From Xenopus tropicalis (lineage: Eukaryota; Chordata; Amphibia; Anura; Pipidae): a DNA stretch of 64,000 bases. The stretch lies in assembly GCF_000004195.4 (NCBI RefSeq), contig NC_030678.2, positions 155,943,047-156,007,046 on the forward strand. Reading direction: 5' to 3'. The position numbers and the translations under genes are program-made. Below are positions 1-11,460 of the stretch, piece by piece. The notes beneath the pieces were generated by a model. It saw nothing but the letters and a program-made list of their open reading frames with translations. It did no database searches and was not told where the DNA came from. How positions within the stretch are numbered: the first letter of the stretch is position 1; every line of letters begins with the position of its first letter.

Positions 1-471
1 TAAAGATGCACAGAGCGTGTATGCAAGTCCCAATGTAAATAGGGCAGTTTCACTTTGCATTTATTGTATTACCTATAATAACATTTCTTCCTTGGAAAGA
101 AGAGTTCTCCTTCTGCATTCACAGTCCTTATTGTGCCATGCCCTCTGTGGGACTATAAAGCATCTTCCTGATTGTACGGTATATCTCAGTATGTACTTGA
201 TGTCACGATGGGGCTTTTCCTGTTTGATGCCACTGTAACATTTTATTTAATGCTTTTACACTCCGAACATTCATCATTTCTAATGGTTTCCTTGATTTTA
301 ATTGCTGTAGCTGCATTTATTTTCTCAGCGGTAGGTCTGCTTGGTAACACAATCAAGGGAGCTGAGCAATAACTAATTGATACTTAAATCTGGGCCTGAT
401 TAAAGGAACTCTTGCAGCCAAAAATCTCTCTAAACTGGATTCACTTACAAAGACTTGTTTTTTTTCCCCAG
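1..471 (+). other. atp8a2 intron, 3' part (gene enters from the left)
   Basis: AT-rich intronic sequence ending in a T-rich tract and CAG acceptor at 471. The exon just upstream (SSPDE end) is not visible. I see no repeat or other gene here. Confidence 0.75.
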
Positions 472-554
472 ATGAAGGAGCACTAGTGAAAGGTGCAAGA
501 AAACTTGGCTACACTTTTACTGGGAGAACTCCGGACTCTGTGATTATTGATGCA
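472..554 (+). CDS. atp8a2: atp8a2 internal exon (N domain, begins [11 protein letters not shown])
   Basis: First of eight visible coding exons of a P4-ATPase lipid flippase. The acceptor is a T-rich tract ending in CAG at 471 and the donor is GTAAGT at 555. The exon starts with the last two bases of a split Asp codon and ends on a codon boundary (phase 0), giving about 28 residues. It reads [14 protein letters not shown] followed by [11 protein letters not shown], matching the P4-ATPase region just after the conserved SPDE motif of the nucleotide-binding domain. The family moves phosphatidylserine and phosphatidylethanolamine to the cytoplasmic leaflet, and ATP8A2 works with the CDC50A (TMEM30A) subunit. 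The upstream part with DKTG is outside the window. The VKGARKLG wording fits ATP8A2 better than ATP8A1. Confidence 0.95.
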
Positions 555-1032
555 GTAAGTGCGGGGCTGTGATAGGGAAGGCTGGTAGGCATCGCCCTGA
601 AGGTTTAGGGGTTCCCGTAAATTCATAAACGTATAAATGTTACTGCCAACCTTGAGAAATAGAGGCAGAATTTCCAACAGGAAACTGCCACCGGGAGTAT
701 TTATCAAACTGACTGCCAAGTCTGATCTGTGTCCCAGTGCAGCTAGAGGAATTGTCTGCGTATTCGCTGGGGAGCCGCTTCCTGGCACAATATGCTGAAT
801 GTAATGTACCAGTCATGTACACATTTGTAAAAGGCTCTGCTTTGAGCATCATTTGTGTAAGTACTCCCGCTGTATTTGCTTGTTAGGTACAGAAACTGGT
901 AACGTTTTAGCTGAATGGACAAAGAAAATCCAAAGTAAACTAAATGCCAGCGGGAAGGTCAGCTTTCAGTAGTCCCAGACCATACTTTGAGTTTCAAGGT
1001 TGCTCAGATTCTGCACAAATGTTGGTTAAAGT

Positions 1033-1340
1033 GGACTGATTCGGCAGGTCATCGGCCCGTGTAGGGGCAGGAACGACAGCCATACCCGACCGATATATGG
1101 CCTGAAATCAGCCAGATATTGATCGGGCAGGTTAAAAGATTCAGTCGGATCGGGGGCCATATCGGCTCGTTGATGCGGTCCCCGAACCAACTGCCCCATT
1201 GCCACCATTATAATTCCATCGATCGAATTAGCCTACATGTTCCCCGATATTGCCCACCCGCAGGTGGGGATATCAGGTGAAGATCCGCTCCCTGGCGACC
1301 TCGCCAAGCGACTGAATCTTCACGTGTATGGGGACCTTAA
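1033..1340 (-). mobile_element. Decayed GGTCCCCATACAC-family MITE
   Basis: Shares GATCGGGCAGGTTAAA, a tract around GATCGGGGGC, GATATTGCCCACCCGCAGG and the terminal GTATGGGGACCTTAA with the complete copy at 45561-45943. The left terminus is missing. Classification below family level is not attempted. Confidence 0.75.
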
Positions 1341-1454
1341 GTCAGGGTTCTTAAATAACAAGAGGGGTGTGTATTCTCTTCAGGTAGAGTACCCCCTGTT
1401 TCTTTGGCATGGAGAATGCTCCCTGATCTACACTGTTGGTTTGCTCATGCCCAA

Positions 1455-1975
1455 TTAAAGGGTAACTCCACCCAAACAAAACATAAGCTTTTTATAAAGT
1501 AAACATTATTTGCAACAACTTTGCAATATGCAACAATTTAAAATATGCAGCCTTTTTCATGATTTTTAGTGTAATAATATCATTTGGAAGCCTGGCCCCC
1601 TGTTCCCCTGCTGATCTGGCTGACTACTTTGACATTTAAAATAAAAAAAAATGTACGAGTATTCGACTGTCCCCAGCCTGCCTTCAGTCTGTATCCTCCC
1701 AATCCCACAATTCCCTGCACACTTTGAATAAGGAAAGGAACATCATAGTGCAGTGCATTGTGGGTTATGTGGGTTATATGGGGAGAAGTTTTTACAATTT
1801 GTGAAATCAATGTTTTAGTCCCTCCTCCCCTGCCAGGATTTCATATGATGGATTTCAGCATATAAAAATTATATTTATTCAACCTTTTGAAACAGATTAC
1901 AGTGATAAAAATATTAGGGGTTTCTGTGTTGTGTGGGGCTTTTTAACAAATTTAGGTTTGCTTCAAGGATGGCGG
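1455..1975 (+). mobile_element. TTAA-flanked MITE (TTAAAGGGTAACTCCACCC type)
   Basis: Begins TTAAAGGGTAACTCCACCC and shares ordered blocks with 59070-59590: CTGGCCCCCTGTTC, TGCTGATCTGGCTG, AAGGAAAGGAACATCA, TGCATTGTGGGTTATG, GTCCCTCCTCCCCTGCCAGG and ATTACAGTGATA. The TTAA target and AAAGG terminus recall the T2/Kolobok-like MITEs known from Xenopus; that assignment is inference. Confidence 0.75.
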
Positions 1976-2079
1976 GCAGGTCAAATGACTGGCCAGCAAA
2001 CCATCACTGATCTTGCAAATTCTACTCACTATTTTTGGTGAGTAGAATTTTGAATCTGCTGAATCTAGTGCAGCCTGTG

Positions 2080-2410
2080 TTAGTTGGTCTTCATTTTTTT
2101 GTTTGTTATATTTTTAAAATAATTTCCTAAGAAAACGATATACAATTTTATTGCCACTTTATTTCTTATCTGTCTATTCAGATTCCCCCCTGTTCATATT
2201 CCTGTCTCTTATTCAAACCACTGCCTGGTTACTAGGGTAATTTAGACCCTAGCAACTAGATAGCTGCTGAAATTCCAAACTGTAGAGCTGCTGAAAAAAA
2301 ATCTAAATAATTTAAAAATCACAAATAATATAGAATGAAGAGGAACTGCAAATAGTGTTAAAATATCACTCTCTGCATTTTACTAAAACTTAATTTTAAC
2401 CACTTTAACC
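2080..2410 (+). mobile_element. TTAAAGG-type MITE fragment
   Basis: Contains CACTGCCTGGTTACTAGGG, TAGCTGCTGAAATTCCAAAC and a tail with CACTCTCTGCATTTTACTAA. These match the right half of the family at 15797-16262. Confidence 0.65.
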
Positions 2411-2556
2411 CTCCCAAAAATATATATATTACTGTTTTATTTTGCATAGTAGTTCGGCCCTTCATCTGCCAGTTATTCATGGATTCCTTGCTGCTTTATT
2501 CTGCATAGTAGTTTAGCCAGCTGGTCATACTTTATGCCTTTCTGCTTTCCTGCTTG

Positions 2557-3696
2557 CTGTGGGGTCCCAACTGACATATCTTCTATGGCGTCCCGACTGA
2601 TATATATACTATGGGGTCCCAACTGACATATCTTCTGTGAGGCCCCAACTGAGATATCTTCTGTGGGGTCCCAACTGACATATCTTCTGTGGGGTCCCAA
2701 TTGAGATGTCTTCTGTGGTGTCCCAACTGAGATATCTTCTGTGGGGTCCCAATTGAGATGTCTTCTGTGGTGTCCCAACTGACATATCTTCTGTGGGGTC
2801 CCAAATGAGATATCTTCTGTGGGGTCCCAACTGACATATCTTCTGTGGGGTCCCAACTGACATATCTTCTGTGGGGTCCCAATTGAGATGTCTTCTGTGG
2901 TGTCCCAACTGACATATCTTCTGTGGGGTCCCAAATGAGATATCTTCTGTGGGGTCCCAACTGACATATCTTCTGTGGGGCCCCAAATGAGATATCTTCT
3001 GTGGGGTCCCAAATGAGATATCTTCTGTGGGGTCCCAACTGACATATCTTCTGTGGGGCCCCAAATGAGATATCTTCTGTGGGGTCCCAAATGAGATATC
3101 TTCTGTGGGGTCCCAAATGAGATATCTTCTGTGGGGTCCCAAATGAGATATCTTCTGTGGGGTCCCAACTGACATATCTTCTGTGGGGTCCCAAATGAGA
3201 TATCTTCTGTGGGGTCCCAAATGAGATATCTTCTGTGGGGTCCCAAATGAGATATCTTCTGTGGGGTCCCAACTGACATATCTTCTGTGGGGTCCCAAAT
3301 GAGATATCTTCTGTGGGGTCCCAAATGAGATATCTTCTGTGGGGTCCCAAATGAGATATCTTCTGTGGGGTCCCAAATGAGATATCTTCTGTGGGGTCCC
3401 AACTGACATATCTTCTGTGGTGTCCCAAATGAGATATCTTCTGTGGGGTCCCAAATGAGATATCTTCTGTGGGGTCCCAAATGAGATATCTTCTGTGGGG
3501 TCCCAAATGAGATATCTTCTGTGGGGTCCCAAATGAGATATCTTCTGTGGTGTCCCAAATGAGATATCTTCTGTGGGGTCCCAAATGAGATATCTTCTGT
3601 GGGGTCCCAACTGACATATCTTCTGTGGGGTCCCAACTGACATATCTTCTGTGGGGTGCCAAATGAGATATCTTCTGTGGGATCCCGACATATCAT
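2557..3696. repeat. 26-bp minisatellite, about 44 units
   Basis: A tandem array with unit TCTTCTGTGGGGTCCCAAAT plus GAGATA. Units fall into a few types differing at the second half: AACTGACATATC, AAATGAGATATC and AATTGAGATGTC, with occasional GGTGTCCC or GGCCCC variants. The left edge is more diverged and the right two thirds very uniform, a sign of recent expansion. Because 26 is not a multiple of 3 and the unit's minus strand has no stop in any frame, all three minus frames stay open for about 360 codons; this is not evidence of a gene. Confidence 0.97.
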
Positions 3697-4077
3697 CTCA
3701 GAGTTAGGCTATTGTCCCACGGAGCGAGTTAGTTGTCCGCGATAGATCTCTGCTACTGCAGGCAACTAACCGCTCTGAAATGCCTTTGGACAGGCAACAA
3801 TAGGGGTTGCCAGTAGAAAGGCCTACGCATCACTTTGCCTTTTCTGTTAGACCCCTTTCTGTACAATTTCTTAATGCAGACATATGTCAGAACAGGGCAT
3901 TAGATTAACTAGAAGCCTGACCGCTTTTATTATAGAAGATCAGAATATTTTTAATAGAACACTAACTCAGCATTGAAATTTCCTTTTCTATGCAATGAAA
4001 ACCTTATGCCAGATGGTGGCGCTGTAACCACAGTTTTCTCTTCTTCATTATTTTTATGGTTTTTTTTTTTTGCCTAG

Positions 4078-4127
4078 ATGGGGAAAGAACAGAGCTTTGA
4101 ACTCCTCAATGTGCTGGAATTCTCCAG
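4078..4127 (+). CDS. atp8a2: atp8a2 internal exon (MGKEQSFELLNVLEFS)
   Basis: A 50-base exon behind a T-rich tract and TAG acceptor, with donor GTAACT at 4128. It enters in phase 0 and leaves with two bases (AG) of a split Ser codon completed by the next exon. It encodes MGKEQSFELLNVLEFS, a conserved strand of the P4-ATPase N domain; ELLNVLEF is almost invariant in ATP8A1 and ATP8A2. The first codon is ATG, but this is an internal Met and not a start, because the preceding exon joins it in phase. The exon lies about 380 bp downstream of the 26-bp minisatellite. Confidence 0.95.
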
Positions 4128-5291
4128 GTAACTTTATCCTCGACCTATCAATCATATAATTGCACATCTCCCCTATGCCATGTATTTATCTTTTCATTCA
4201 AGCTGCCCATTAGTAAAATCAGTGTTTATCGCTGCACTGTATATTATTAAATCGTTATTTAATCATTGGGAAAGGAACGGTTTGGTGGCTTGTGTTACCG
4301 ACTTACCCACAAGAATAACAGTACCAGAAAATGAAAGCGAAGGCGCCGTATCTTTTTTCCACATCTAATGTTCTAGAATAATAAATGTAAAAGCAGAAAA
4401 ATAATGAACCGATTCCTGTTTTATTATTAAAGCCTGGAAATATATATTTTCATATTCGGCGTTTCGAAACCCCTAATAAACCCCTCTTGCACGGAGGGTG
4501 AGAGTAACTCTGAGTGGCAGGCTCCTTCCCTTCTGTGGTATATTTCTTTTTTTAGTACAATGCAGGGAGTAAGGAGACTTGATCGGATATATTCCTAGTG
4601 AGGGAAGAGAAGAATATAGGTGTGTAACACAAGTAATAATCTACCTTATGGGATTTGCTTACAGCCCATGTAAATCTATGTCTTTATGTATATAAGGGGG
4701 GAATAAGCATTACCACCATACAGCTCAGCAGTTTCCAAATAATGAGAGCAGTACTACACGAATGGCCTGATAATAGCCGTTTTAGACAGGCCACTTGGGG
4801 CCACCAAGATTTTGTTAATAAAATTTCCATGTCTCAGGGACCACAGAGTCACAGGTTAGTCAAAGTCATGACATTCAACCTGTTATTCCTGGGCAGACCA
4901 GGACTGGCAATCTGTGGATACTGGCACATGCCAGAGGGGGTTCTGTAAGGTGCCATAGACAGTCACTGTTTATTCAGCTAATGGGGGGCAGTTTGGGCCT
5001 CTGTGTACTTGAAATGGCAGGGCCTATTTTGAATCCCAGTCCAGACCTGGTGCTGCCTAGCCAAATTATTCTTATCAGTGTGAGATACTAAAAATGCATG
5101 TTCTCAGGTTCCTCTGGACTCATACTGTATTCCATGGCTTGTTTTGGACCTATAGTACACAAATGGGATAATATAAAAAAAAGATGTTTGCCCCTAAACA
5201 GGTGACCAGTAACCACTGCCTGCTAATAGGTCGACATGAATTACTAGTGAAAATGTTGCCTGTATTATTTCATAATCATTTCCTCGGCCTA

Positions 5292-5517
5292 AAGGTCCCC
5301 ATACACGGTAAGATCCGCTCACTTGGCGAGATCGCCAAGCGAGCGGATCTTCCCCCGATATCCCCACCTACGGGTGGGCGATATCAGGGAGCTTGAAGTT
5401 AAAAAAAAAAATAATCTGATCGTTTGGCCCTGCTGGTTTGTTGAGGTCGTCAGGCAAACAGATCTGATCCTAGTGTGGCCACCCATACACTGGGCCAGAT
5501 TGGGCTGATCCGATTGC
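5292..5517 (-). mobile_element. GGTCCCCATACAC-family MITE, partial
   Basis: Begins AAGGTCCCCATACACGG and contains GATCCGCTC, GCCAAGCGAGCGGATCTT and a GGGTGGGCGATATC block seen in the other copies. The sequence after 5410 diverges and fades. 5520-5690 carries a further decayed palindromic repeat. Confidence 0.75.
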
Positions 5518-7659
5518 TGGTACAGGAGCCAAAGATTAGATTATACAAAGGGTCCTAAATGACCATCAGATTAAGCAGCATCAACAGGTCAATGTGCTCC
5601 GCAGACATGAAAATTAATCTGCCCAATTGATATCTGCCAGATATTTTACAAGATAATGGTTGGACAGGCCCATTGGTGGGCCCAGTAAAGTGCTGACCTG
5701 GTCTGAAAGGGCCAAAGAGGCAGCTTTTAAATGCCTGTGTAAGGTCGCCTTAATAGCTAGCTAAGGAGGTGCAAATGCTCATTTACTTACACAGAACAGT
5801 GTGCGAGGTGCAGTTTTTGACTGTAGATGCAGTGTTGCAGTGTTTTTTCCCAGAGTTCCAGAGTCATTGCAGTTGTGCGCCAAGCTGAATCTACCATAAT
5901 TGCATGTGTGCCATTAATAAATGCTATTAATACGTGTTCAGCTTTGCATCCATTTTAGTGTGCCGCACTTGCGACAGTAAATGAGTCTTATTGTGTCCAG
6001 GATTCAGTTTGGGATTCATACACATGCCAGCCCTCTGCAGGATTAGTAACAATCTTTAGGAGATAATGTAATGAAGGTGCAAAGGCAATAGGTCTTGTCA
6101 CCTATAGCAACCAATCAGAAGATAATATTTACTGAACACCTGAAACCAAACAGCTGATTTGTTTTTTTCAGGTGATAGTTTTACATTTTACTATATTTTG
6201 AATATGCAGATTATAGTCTTGGGTTCAGTACCATATTCTGATGAATTTTTAAGGAGGGCTTAGTGTTCAGCTAGATCCAATAATCCAGCACTTACATGCT
6301 CCTGAATGAGTATGGTTCCATCCAGAAGGAAGGGCTGCATTTCGCCCTGTGTTCCCCTGCGGTGGTACGCATGAAGGGGGATGCAGGAAGAAACGCCCAT
6401 GTGTAAGGGCCCCAAGAGGGCCCAAAAGCAAAAGAGCTACCTGTCTAGGGGCAAATACACCTGTGACTGGGGCAAATACACACTGTCCTACAAATGTGCC
6501 AATCAACAACAGTAAGGTCTAAGGCAGCACCAGTCCTAAGTACAAACCTCCCAGTACCCCCAAACATTAAGGAAGGTGATCCATATGTAGAATTAAATTC
6601 TGGACTCCCAATGGCTGGGTTTGCTTCTGGGTCCCACCAATTTGGCACTGGATTTGTTGTTCCTGTTAGTACAGTCCAAATGTTCAAGACAAACAGAAAC
6701 ATATATGTGACATATTAATTGCCGTGTGACTAGTAATTCAGTTGAAGCCACCCGGCCAGCAGCCCCTGGACTGTCTTTTAGCTTTAGCTTTGGCTCAGTG
6801 CTAGAAGGAAAGTAAAAACCCCTGTGAGATTGGCACATTGGAACAGGTAGAACACCCACTGTCTCCGTAACCTGGTGGCCCTCCAACCCTTAATGTTCAG
6901 TATAGGCTCTTATCATTAAAGGTATTGTATGGTGCAGCCTTCAGCCTTAAAAGAAATGTTCTTGAAAAAAATACAAAAAAACTGGCAACGCATAAATAAA
7001 TCCATAATGAATAGAAAATAAATGACTTCAAATGCTAAATGCAATACCATAAGAGCTTAATGCACTTCTCACTGTACCCAATTATAGTATAAATGTAAAC
7101 TCCCCACAAGCCGGACAGCATCAGGTTGCTTTAGAAATGCATTGTGTAATGTTCTTGCCATAAATTCCCAGACACCCTGCTGGATGGGAAATAGGGGAGA
7201 ACAGAGAGTACTTTTGGCATCTGACATCACTCTCCCTCCTACCGTCAGAGGTCTTGTCAGGACTGTTTATATACAGTATATAGATTGCAGCAGGCACCGG
7301 TGGAACAGTGTCTGTGCGCTACTGACAGGGGCAGATAACCTGTGTTAGTAAGAACTTTGGGGGCCGACAGGATTGTATCCGGCTCCTCTCATATGAACGA
7401 AGACAGGCTGAACCCTCACTTGGTATCAGGAACCTAAAATATTTACTTATTCTTCCTCAAATTGAGCCTTACTTTTGGGGCCAGTCTTGAGGGTAGGAGA
7501 ATGTGAGGCAGCTTATAGCAGGGTTAAAGTGCTAGTTGCTTCAGGTTTATGCATGTGGTTCACTTTCAGAAATGGGCACTTTCAATGGTATATCTTATAG
7601 AGATAGTGCCACGTAAACTCCTAGCCTTTGCATCTTTGTGGGTCACTGTATTTTTGGCC

Positions 7660-8235
7660 AGTAATCCCCAACCAGTGGCTCGTGAGCAACATGTTGTTTG
7701 CCAATCCATTTGAAGCAGCGTAGGGGGTTTCTCACGGTGAGGGCAGTGAGGTTGGGGAATGCCCTTCCTAGTGATGTGGTAATGGCAGATTCTGTTAATG
7801 CCTTTAAGAGGGGCCTGGATGAGTTCTTGAACAATCAGAATATCCAAGGCTATTGTGATACTAATATCTACAGTTAGTATTAGTGGTTGTATTTATAGTT
7901 TATGTATGTGAGTGTATAGATTGGTTAGTATAGGTTGTGTGCTGGGTTTACTTGGATGGGTTGAACTTGATGGACTCTGGTCTTTTTTCAACCCTATGTA
8001 ACTATGTAACTATGTAATCCCTTGGATGTTCCTCCCAGTGGCCTTATGGCCCAGTGGCTTGATGGAAAGCTTTAGTTGCATCAAAACCATGATGACAGTC
8101 CACATAAGGGCTACCAACAGCCAATCACATCCCATAATTAGCACCCCAAGACCTTTTTGCATGCTTGTGTTGCTCTCCAATTTTTATTACATTTGAATAT
8201 GACTTATGGCTAAAACAAAGTTGGGGACCCCTGCC
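7660..8235 (+). mobile_element. ATCCCCAACC repeat, split by another insertion
   Basis: Begins TAATCCCCAACCAGTGGCTC and ends GTTGGGGACCCCTGCC. The middle is interrupted at 7708-8015 and resumes with CCCTTGGATGTTCCTCCCAG. Other copies are at 40080-40336, 44997-45276 and 49279-49483. Confidence 0.8.
7708..8015 (+). mobile_element. Nested repeat ending GTAACTATGTAA
   Basis: Lies inside the ATCCCCAACC repeat, with AATCC on both sides (7703-7707 and 8016-8020), consistent with a short target duplication. It contains GGGCAGTGAGGTTGGGGAAT, TTTAAGAGGGGCCTGGATGA and GTTGAACTTGATGGACTCTG. Related pieces occur at 33562-34330, 37070-37200 and 55845-56060. Retroelement-like end, class not resolved. Confidence 0.7.
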
Positions 8236-8383
8236 TTAGGGGAAGCAGCCTGACAGATTGTTACAATTCCTGCCTGAAGTATTGGAACCTGCTACCCTCA
8301 CTTCTTGGGTTCTATTCTTTAAAAGCCCTTGACATTTATTCATGGACCCAGCTAACAAAATAAGGCAAGCCTGTGTGTTGGTT

Positions 8384-8817
8384 TAAGGGAGTAGTTCACC
8401 TTTAACTTAACTTTTAGTACAATGTAACTAGTTATATTCTGAGACAATTTGCAATTGGTCTTCGTTTTTTATTATTTGCTGTTTTTGAAGTGCTTTTTGT
8501 ACTGCAGCTCTCCAGTTTGGCATTTCAGCTGATATCTGGTTGCTAGGGTCCAGGGTAAACTAGTAACCTGGCATTGATTTGAAAGAGCGACAGGAAAATA
8601 AATAGAGGTGGGCCTAAATACACAAAGTAACAGTAACAAATGTGCCCTCACAAAGGAACAGTTTATTGGCTGCTGGGGTCAGTGACCCCCAGTTGAAGGC
8701 TGGAAGGAGTCAGAAGGGGCAAATAATGCAAAACTTGTTTAAAAAAAGGAAGACCAGTTGAAAAGTTGCTAAGAATAGGCCATTTTATAAAATACTAAAT
8801 GGGTGAACCATCCCTGT
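8384..8817 (+). mobile_element. TTAAAGG-type MITE, complete
   Basis: Left end TTAAGGGAGTAGTTCACC and right end GGGTGAACCATCCCTGTAA form diverged inverted termini. Inside are TTAACTTTTAGTA, a CTGGTTGCTAGGG block and GGGGTCAGTGACCCCC, all shared with 15797-16262, 23717-24045 and 63469-64000. Confidence 0.8.
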
Positions 8818-9352
8818 AAGTCACACCTACCTAAGTTTTGCCTCCCTATTCCAGTCTATAGGCTTAGGCTCCCTACAGTTTTTTGCCCAGCATTTTGCAT
8901 GTATAGAGTGGAAGGGAACCCGCTGAGGCTAATAGCAATTGGGTATTTTGTGCTGCTTCCATCACACACTATGTTCAGAACTAGTCCTGTAGGGAGTTTG
9001 GTGTTTTATAATACAAATAAAGGGTGGAACTCTGCCTGTAACTTTCCACAGCAAGCATTTCTAAAATATGCCCCCCCCAAAGCGTTCATGTAGCATTTAA
9101 TATAGTAAGAAAAAAAACATATGTGGCCAAGCCTTTGAGCCCTTGATTGCTGAGTTAGGCAAGATAAACAAAAGAAAAGTAAATCAAACCACAGTAGTTT
9201 TATAACATATTCCGTACAAATGTGCCATAAAAAAGTAATTGTGGAGGTTAGCTGCAAGTTATGGGGCGATGGAATCCCTTGAGAAATCTGCAGTGCGGCG
9301 TAAGCATGCACTCCTGTAGGATCCAAAATTTATACTTCCTTACATTTAAGCT

Positions 9353-9740
9353 TTAAAGGACATGTAAACCCAACACAAATAGATTAAATCTTTTTTAGTC
9401 ACTTAGCATTCCTTTTCCTTCTTTAACCTACTCAGCTCCTCCCTTAAGAACTGACTTTCAATTGGCTGTTGGCTACTGAGCATGCTCAGTTCTTCCTGAC
9501 TCAGGTTCCCAAACACACCTTCCAGTCTAACAACCAATGAAGAGATGGCAGTGCTGTTTTTTTTTTCTCCTAACCTCCTGCCCTGAGCTTAGTTTAACCA
9601 TTGCAGGGCACAAGCCAAGAAGGAACTTTGATTTATCAAAGTAAGTTCTGCCTGTGTAAGCCTGCATTCTTCATTGCAGGAACTACGATATAAATATGCT
9701 GTTTCAGGTGTAAATGTCACTGATGATGTGTCTGAAAGGG
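9353..9740 (+). mobile_element. TTTAAAGGACATGTAAACCC repeat
   Basis: Opens with CTTTAAAGGACATGTAAACC, resembling the TTAA-flanked MITEs, and includes CAATTGGCTGTTGGCTACTG and GAGCATGCTCAG. The right end is not clear; about 9740 is a guess. Confidence 0.5.
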
Positions 9741-11460
9741 AAAATGACTGCCGGGTATTTTATTTTTATTTTATTTGTTTAAGGGGATATATGCAGTAGC
9801 AATGTTGTGGTGTGGGTGGGGGAAATGTGCCCAACTTATATACATGGTAGGAAAGTGTATGGCTTACATGGTAGGAAAGTGTATGGCTTACATTCGGACA
9901 ATTTAGGCCACTGCCCCTAACATGTCTTGATCCACCTGAAACTGGCCATGTCCCTCTTGGAGTCTGCAAACTGGGACCACTGGGCTATATGAAATGTGAC
10001 TTTTATAATGTAATCACTAAAATCTTTCCTGTGTGCCCTTAGACAATTGTTGCCATGTGGTAACCATTTACATGCTTTCTGGGTACTCCTGTATGTATAG
10101 ATGCAAGGGTGTAAATACAGAGGAAGCAGACCGTGCAGTTTCAGGGGGCCCTGGAAGGTAGGGGATCCAGTGAGGCCCTGATTAAGGAACAATTTCAATA
10201 TATGTTGGTAGAATAGGTTCATTTACCAATATTGGGCCCTAAATTAAATTTTTTGGGGCCCAGTAACATCTAGTTAAGCCAATGTACATGAGTATGATTA
10301 TGTATTCATAAACTGTATCTCTTTGTTATAGAGTAAGGGGGCCCTGCCGGAATGGCAGTTTTTGGGAAGTTTATGGGTGATGCTGCAATATCTGCGTACA
10401 GTATAAAGGCATGGACACATGGTGTATATTTCCACTTCTCAGTGTTTTTCGGCCAGGCTGAGAGAAGCGGATCTGCTTACCTACGCTGTTCTGACTATGG
10501 CAACCACCAGAGCATGGGCACTGAGTGGAGGTTGGCCTGAATAAAGAAGGGCTGAGAGAAGCAGATATACGCTTTGCCCTAAGGCGAGTCTCACAAAGAC
10601 GTAATATAAAGGGGCCTTGATAACATTTCAGGCCATGGGGCAGGGTGGACTGACACAGAAAGTTCTGCAAAAACTGCCTTTTGAGGGCAGAAGGTGTGTA
10701 TATGGCACTCCAGGCAGTGATGTGACCTCTCTCCCACGTGGATATCAGGCCTTCCCTGTGGGATTTCTTGGTAACCCTATGAGAAGCGGTGTACTTTATC
10801 TCATTTTTATTCTGTTTCATATGAAAGGGCGGGAGGGTGACACCAGTTGGCAAAAGCCATTCATGAAGTACAGACAGACGGAGGAAGATAGCAGCTGTGC
10901 CGCCATAAGGCTGGTACTAATTGCCTCTCGCTGTAGCAGAATGGAAAGCAGCTCTGGGGATGGCTATATTAGCTGTAGGTCTAGTACGGAGAGCTAACTC
11001 CCCGGCAGGGAGCCTCACCATCTCTCTGTTCTATGGAACCCAATTGTACAAAGGGGAGATGCCTCAAATACAAGAAAAGACAGACAATGACAGTCTTGTA
11101 ACTGGAAGACTATGGGACCTATCTATTATGCTGTGTAAAAAATGGCAACACATTTTCAGACTTTACCACATAAAACAGCATTTTTTCCTTCTACCGGAAC
11201 ATATGTTAAATAATGGTGTCAAATCTGGCGTTCAGACAAAATTTGCCATATTTTACACAGCTATTTAGCTGTTTTTCAGCAAATTTCGTTTTACACAGCA
11301 TAATAACTAAGCCTCCGTATTGTTATGTGTTGGTGAAAACTCTGCACTGCTATTATTTTGTTAACATTGTGGCTACACAGGGCCAGTTTTCTGTAAACTG
11401 CTGAAGAACCGTTGAGTTGAGTTGTGATCTGACAACTCCTTGATGGATCCCATACCTGTA

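Larger units (their letters stand above)
555..4077 (+). other. atp8a2 intron 1 of window
   Basis: A 3.5-kb intron. 555-1030 shows nothing I recognise. It then holds a decayed MITE (about 1033-1340), a TTAA-type MITE (1455-1975), a fragment of another MITE family (about 2080-2410), the 26-bp minisatellite (2557-3696), a short repeat fragment rich in GCAACTA-like words (about 3707-3840) and a CTCF-like motif (4009-4024). Confidence 0.85.

Noticed and set aside
2473..3696. Three long minus-strand frames encoding a 26-residue repeat protein
   Set aside because: They are a by-product of a 26-bp tandem repeat with no stop in any phase; all three frames carry the same peptide and there is no gene context.
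2557..3696. CRISPR array
   Set aside because: Units are directly contiguous with no unique spacers and the locus is vertebrate.
4078..4080. ATG at the start of the second exon as a translation start
   Set aside because: The preceding exon splices in phase 0 to this Met, and the motif is internal in all P4-ATPases.
10371..10853. 160-residue minus-strand frame
   Set aside because: No recognisable domain, lies in intronic sequence, and a frame of this size is expected by chance in 64 kb.
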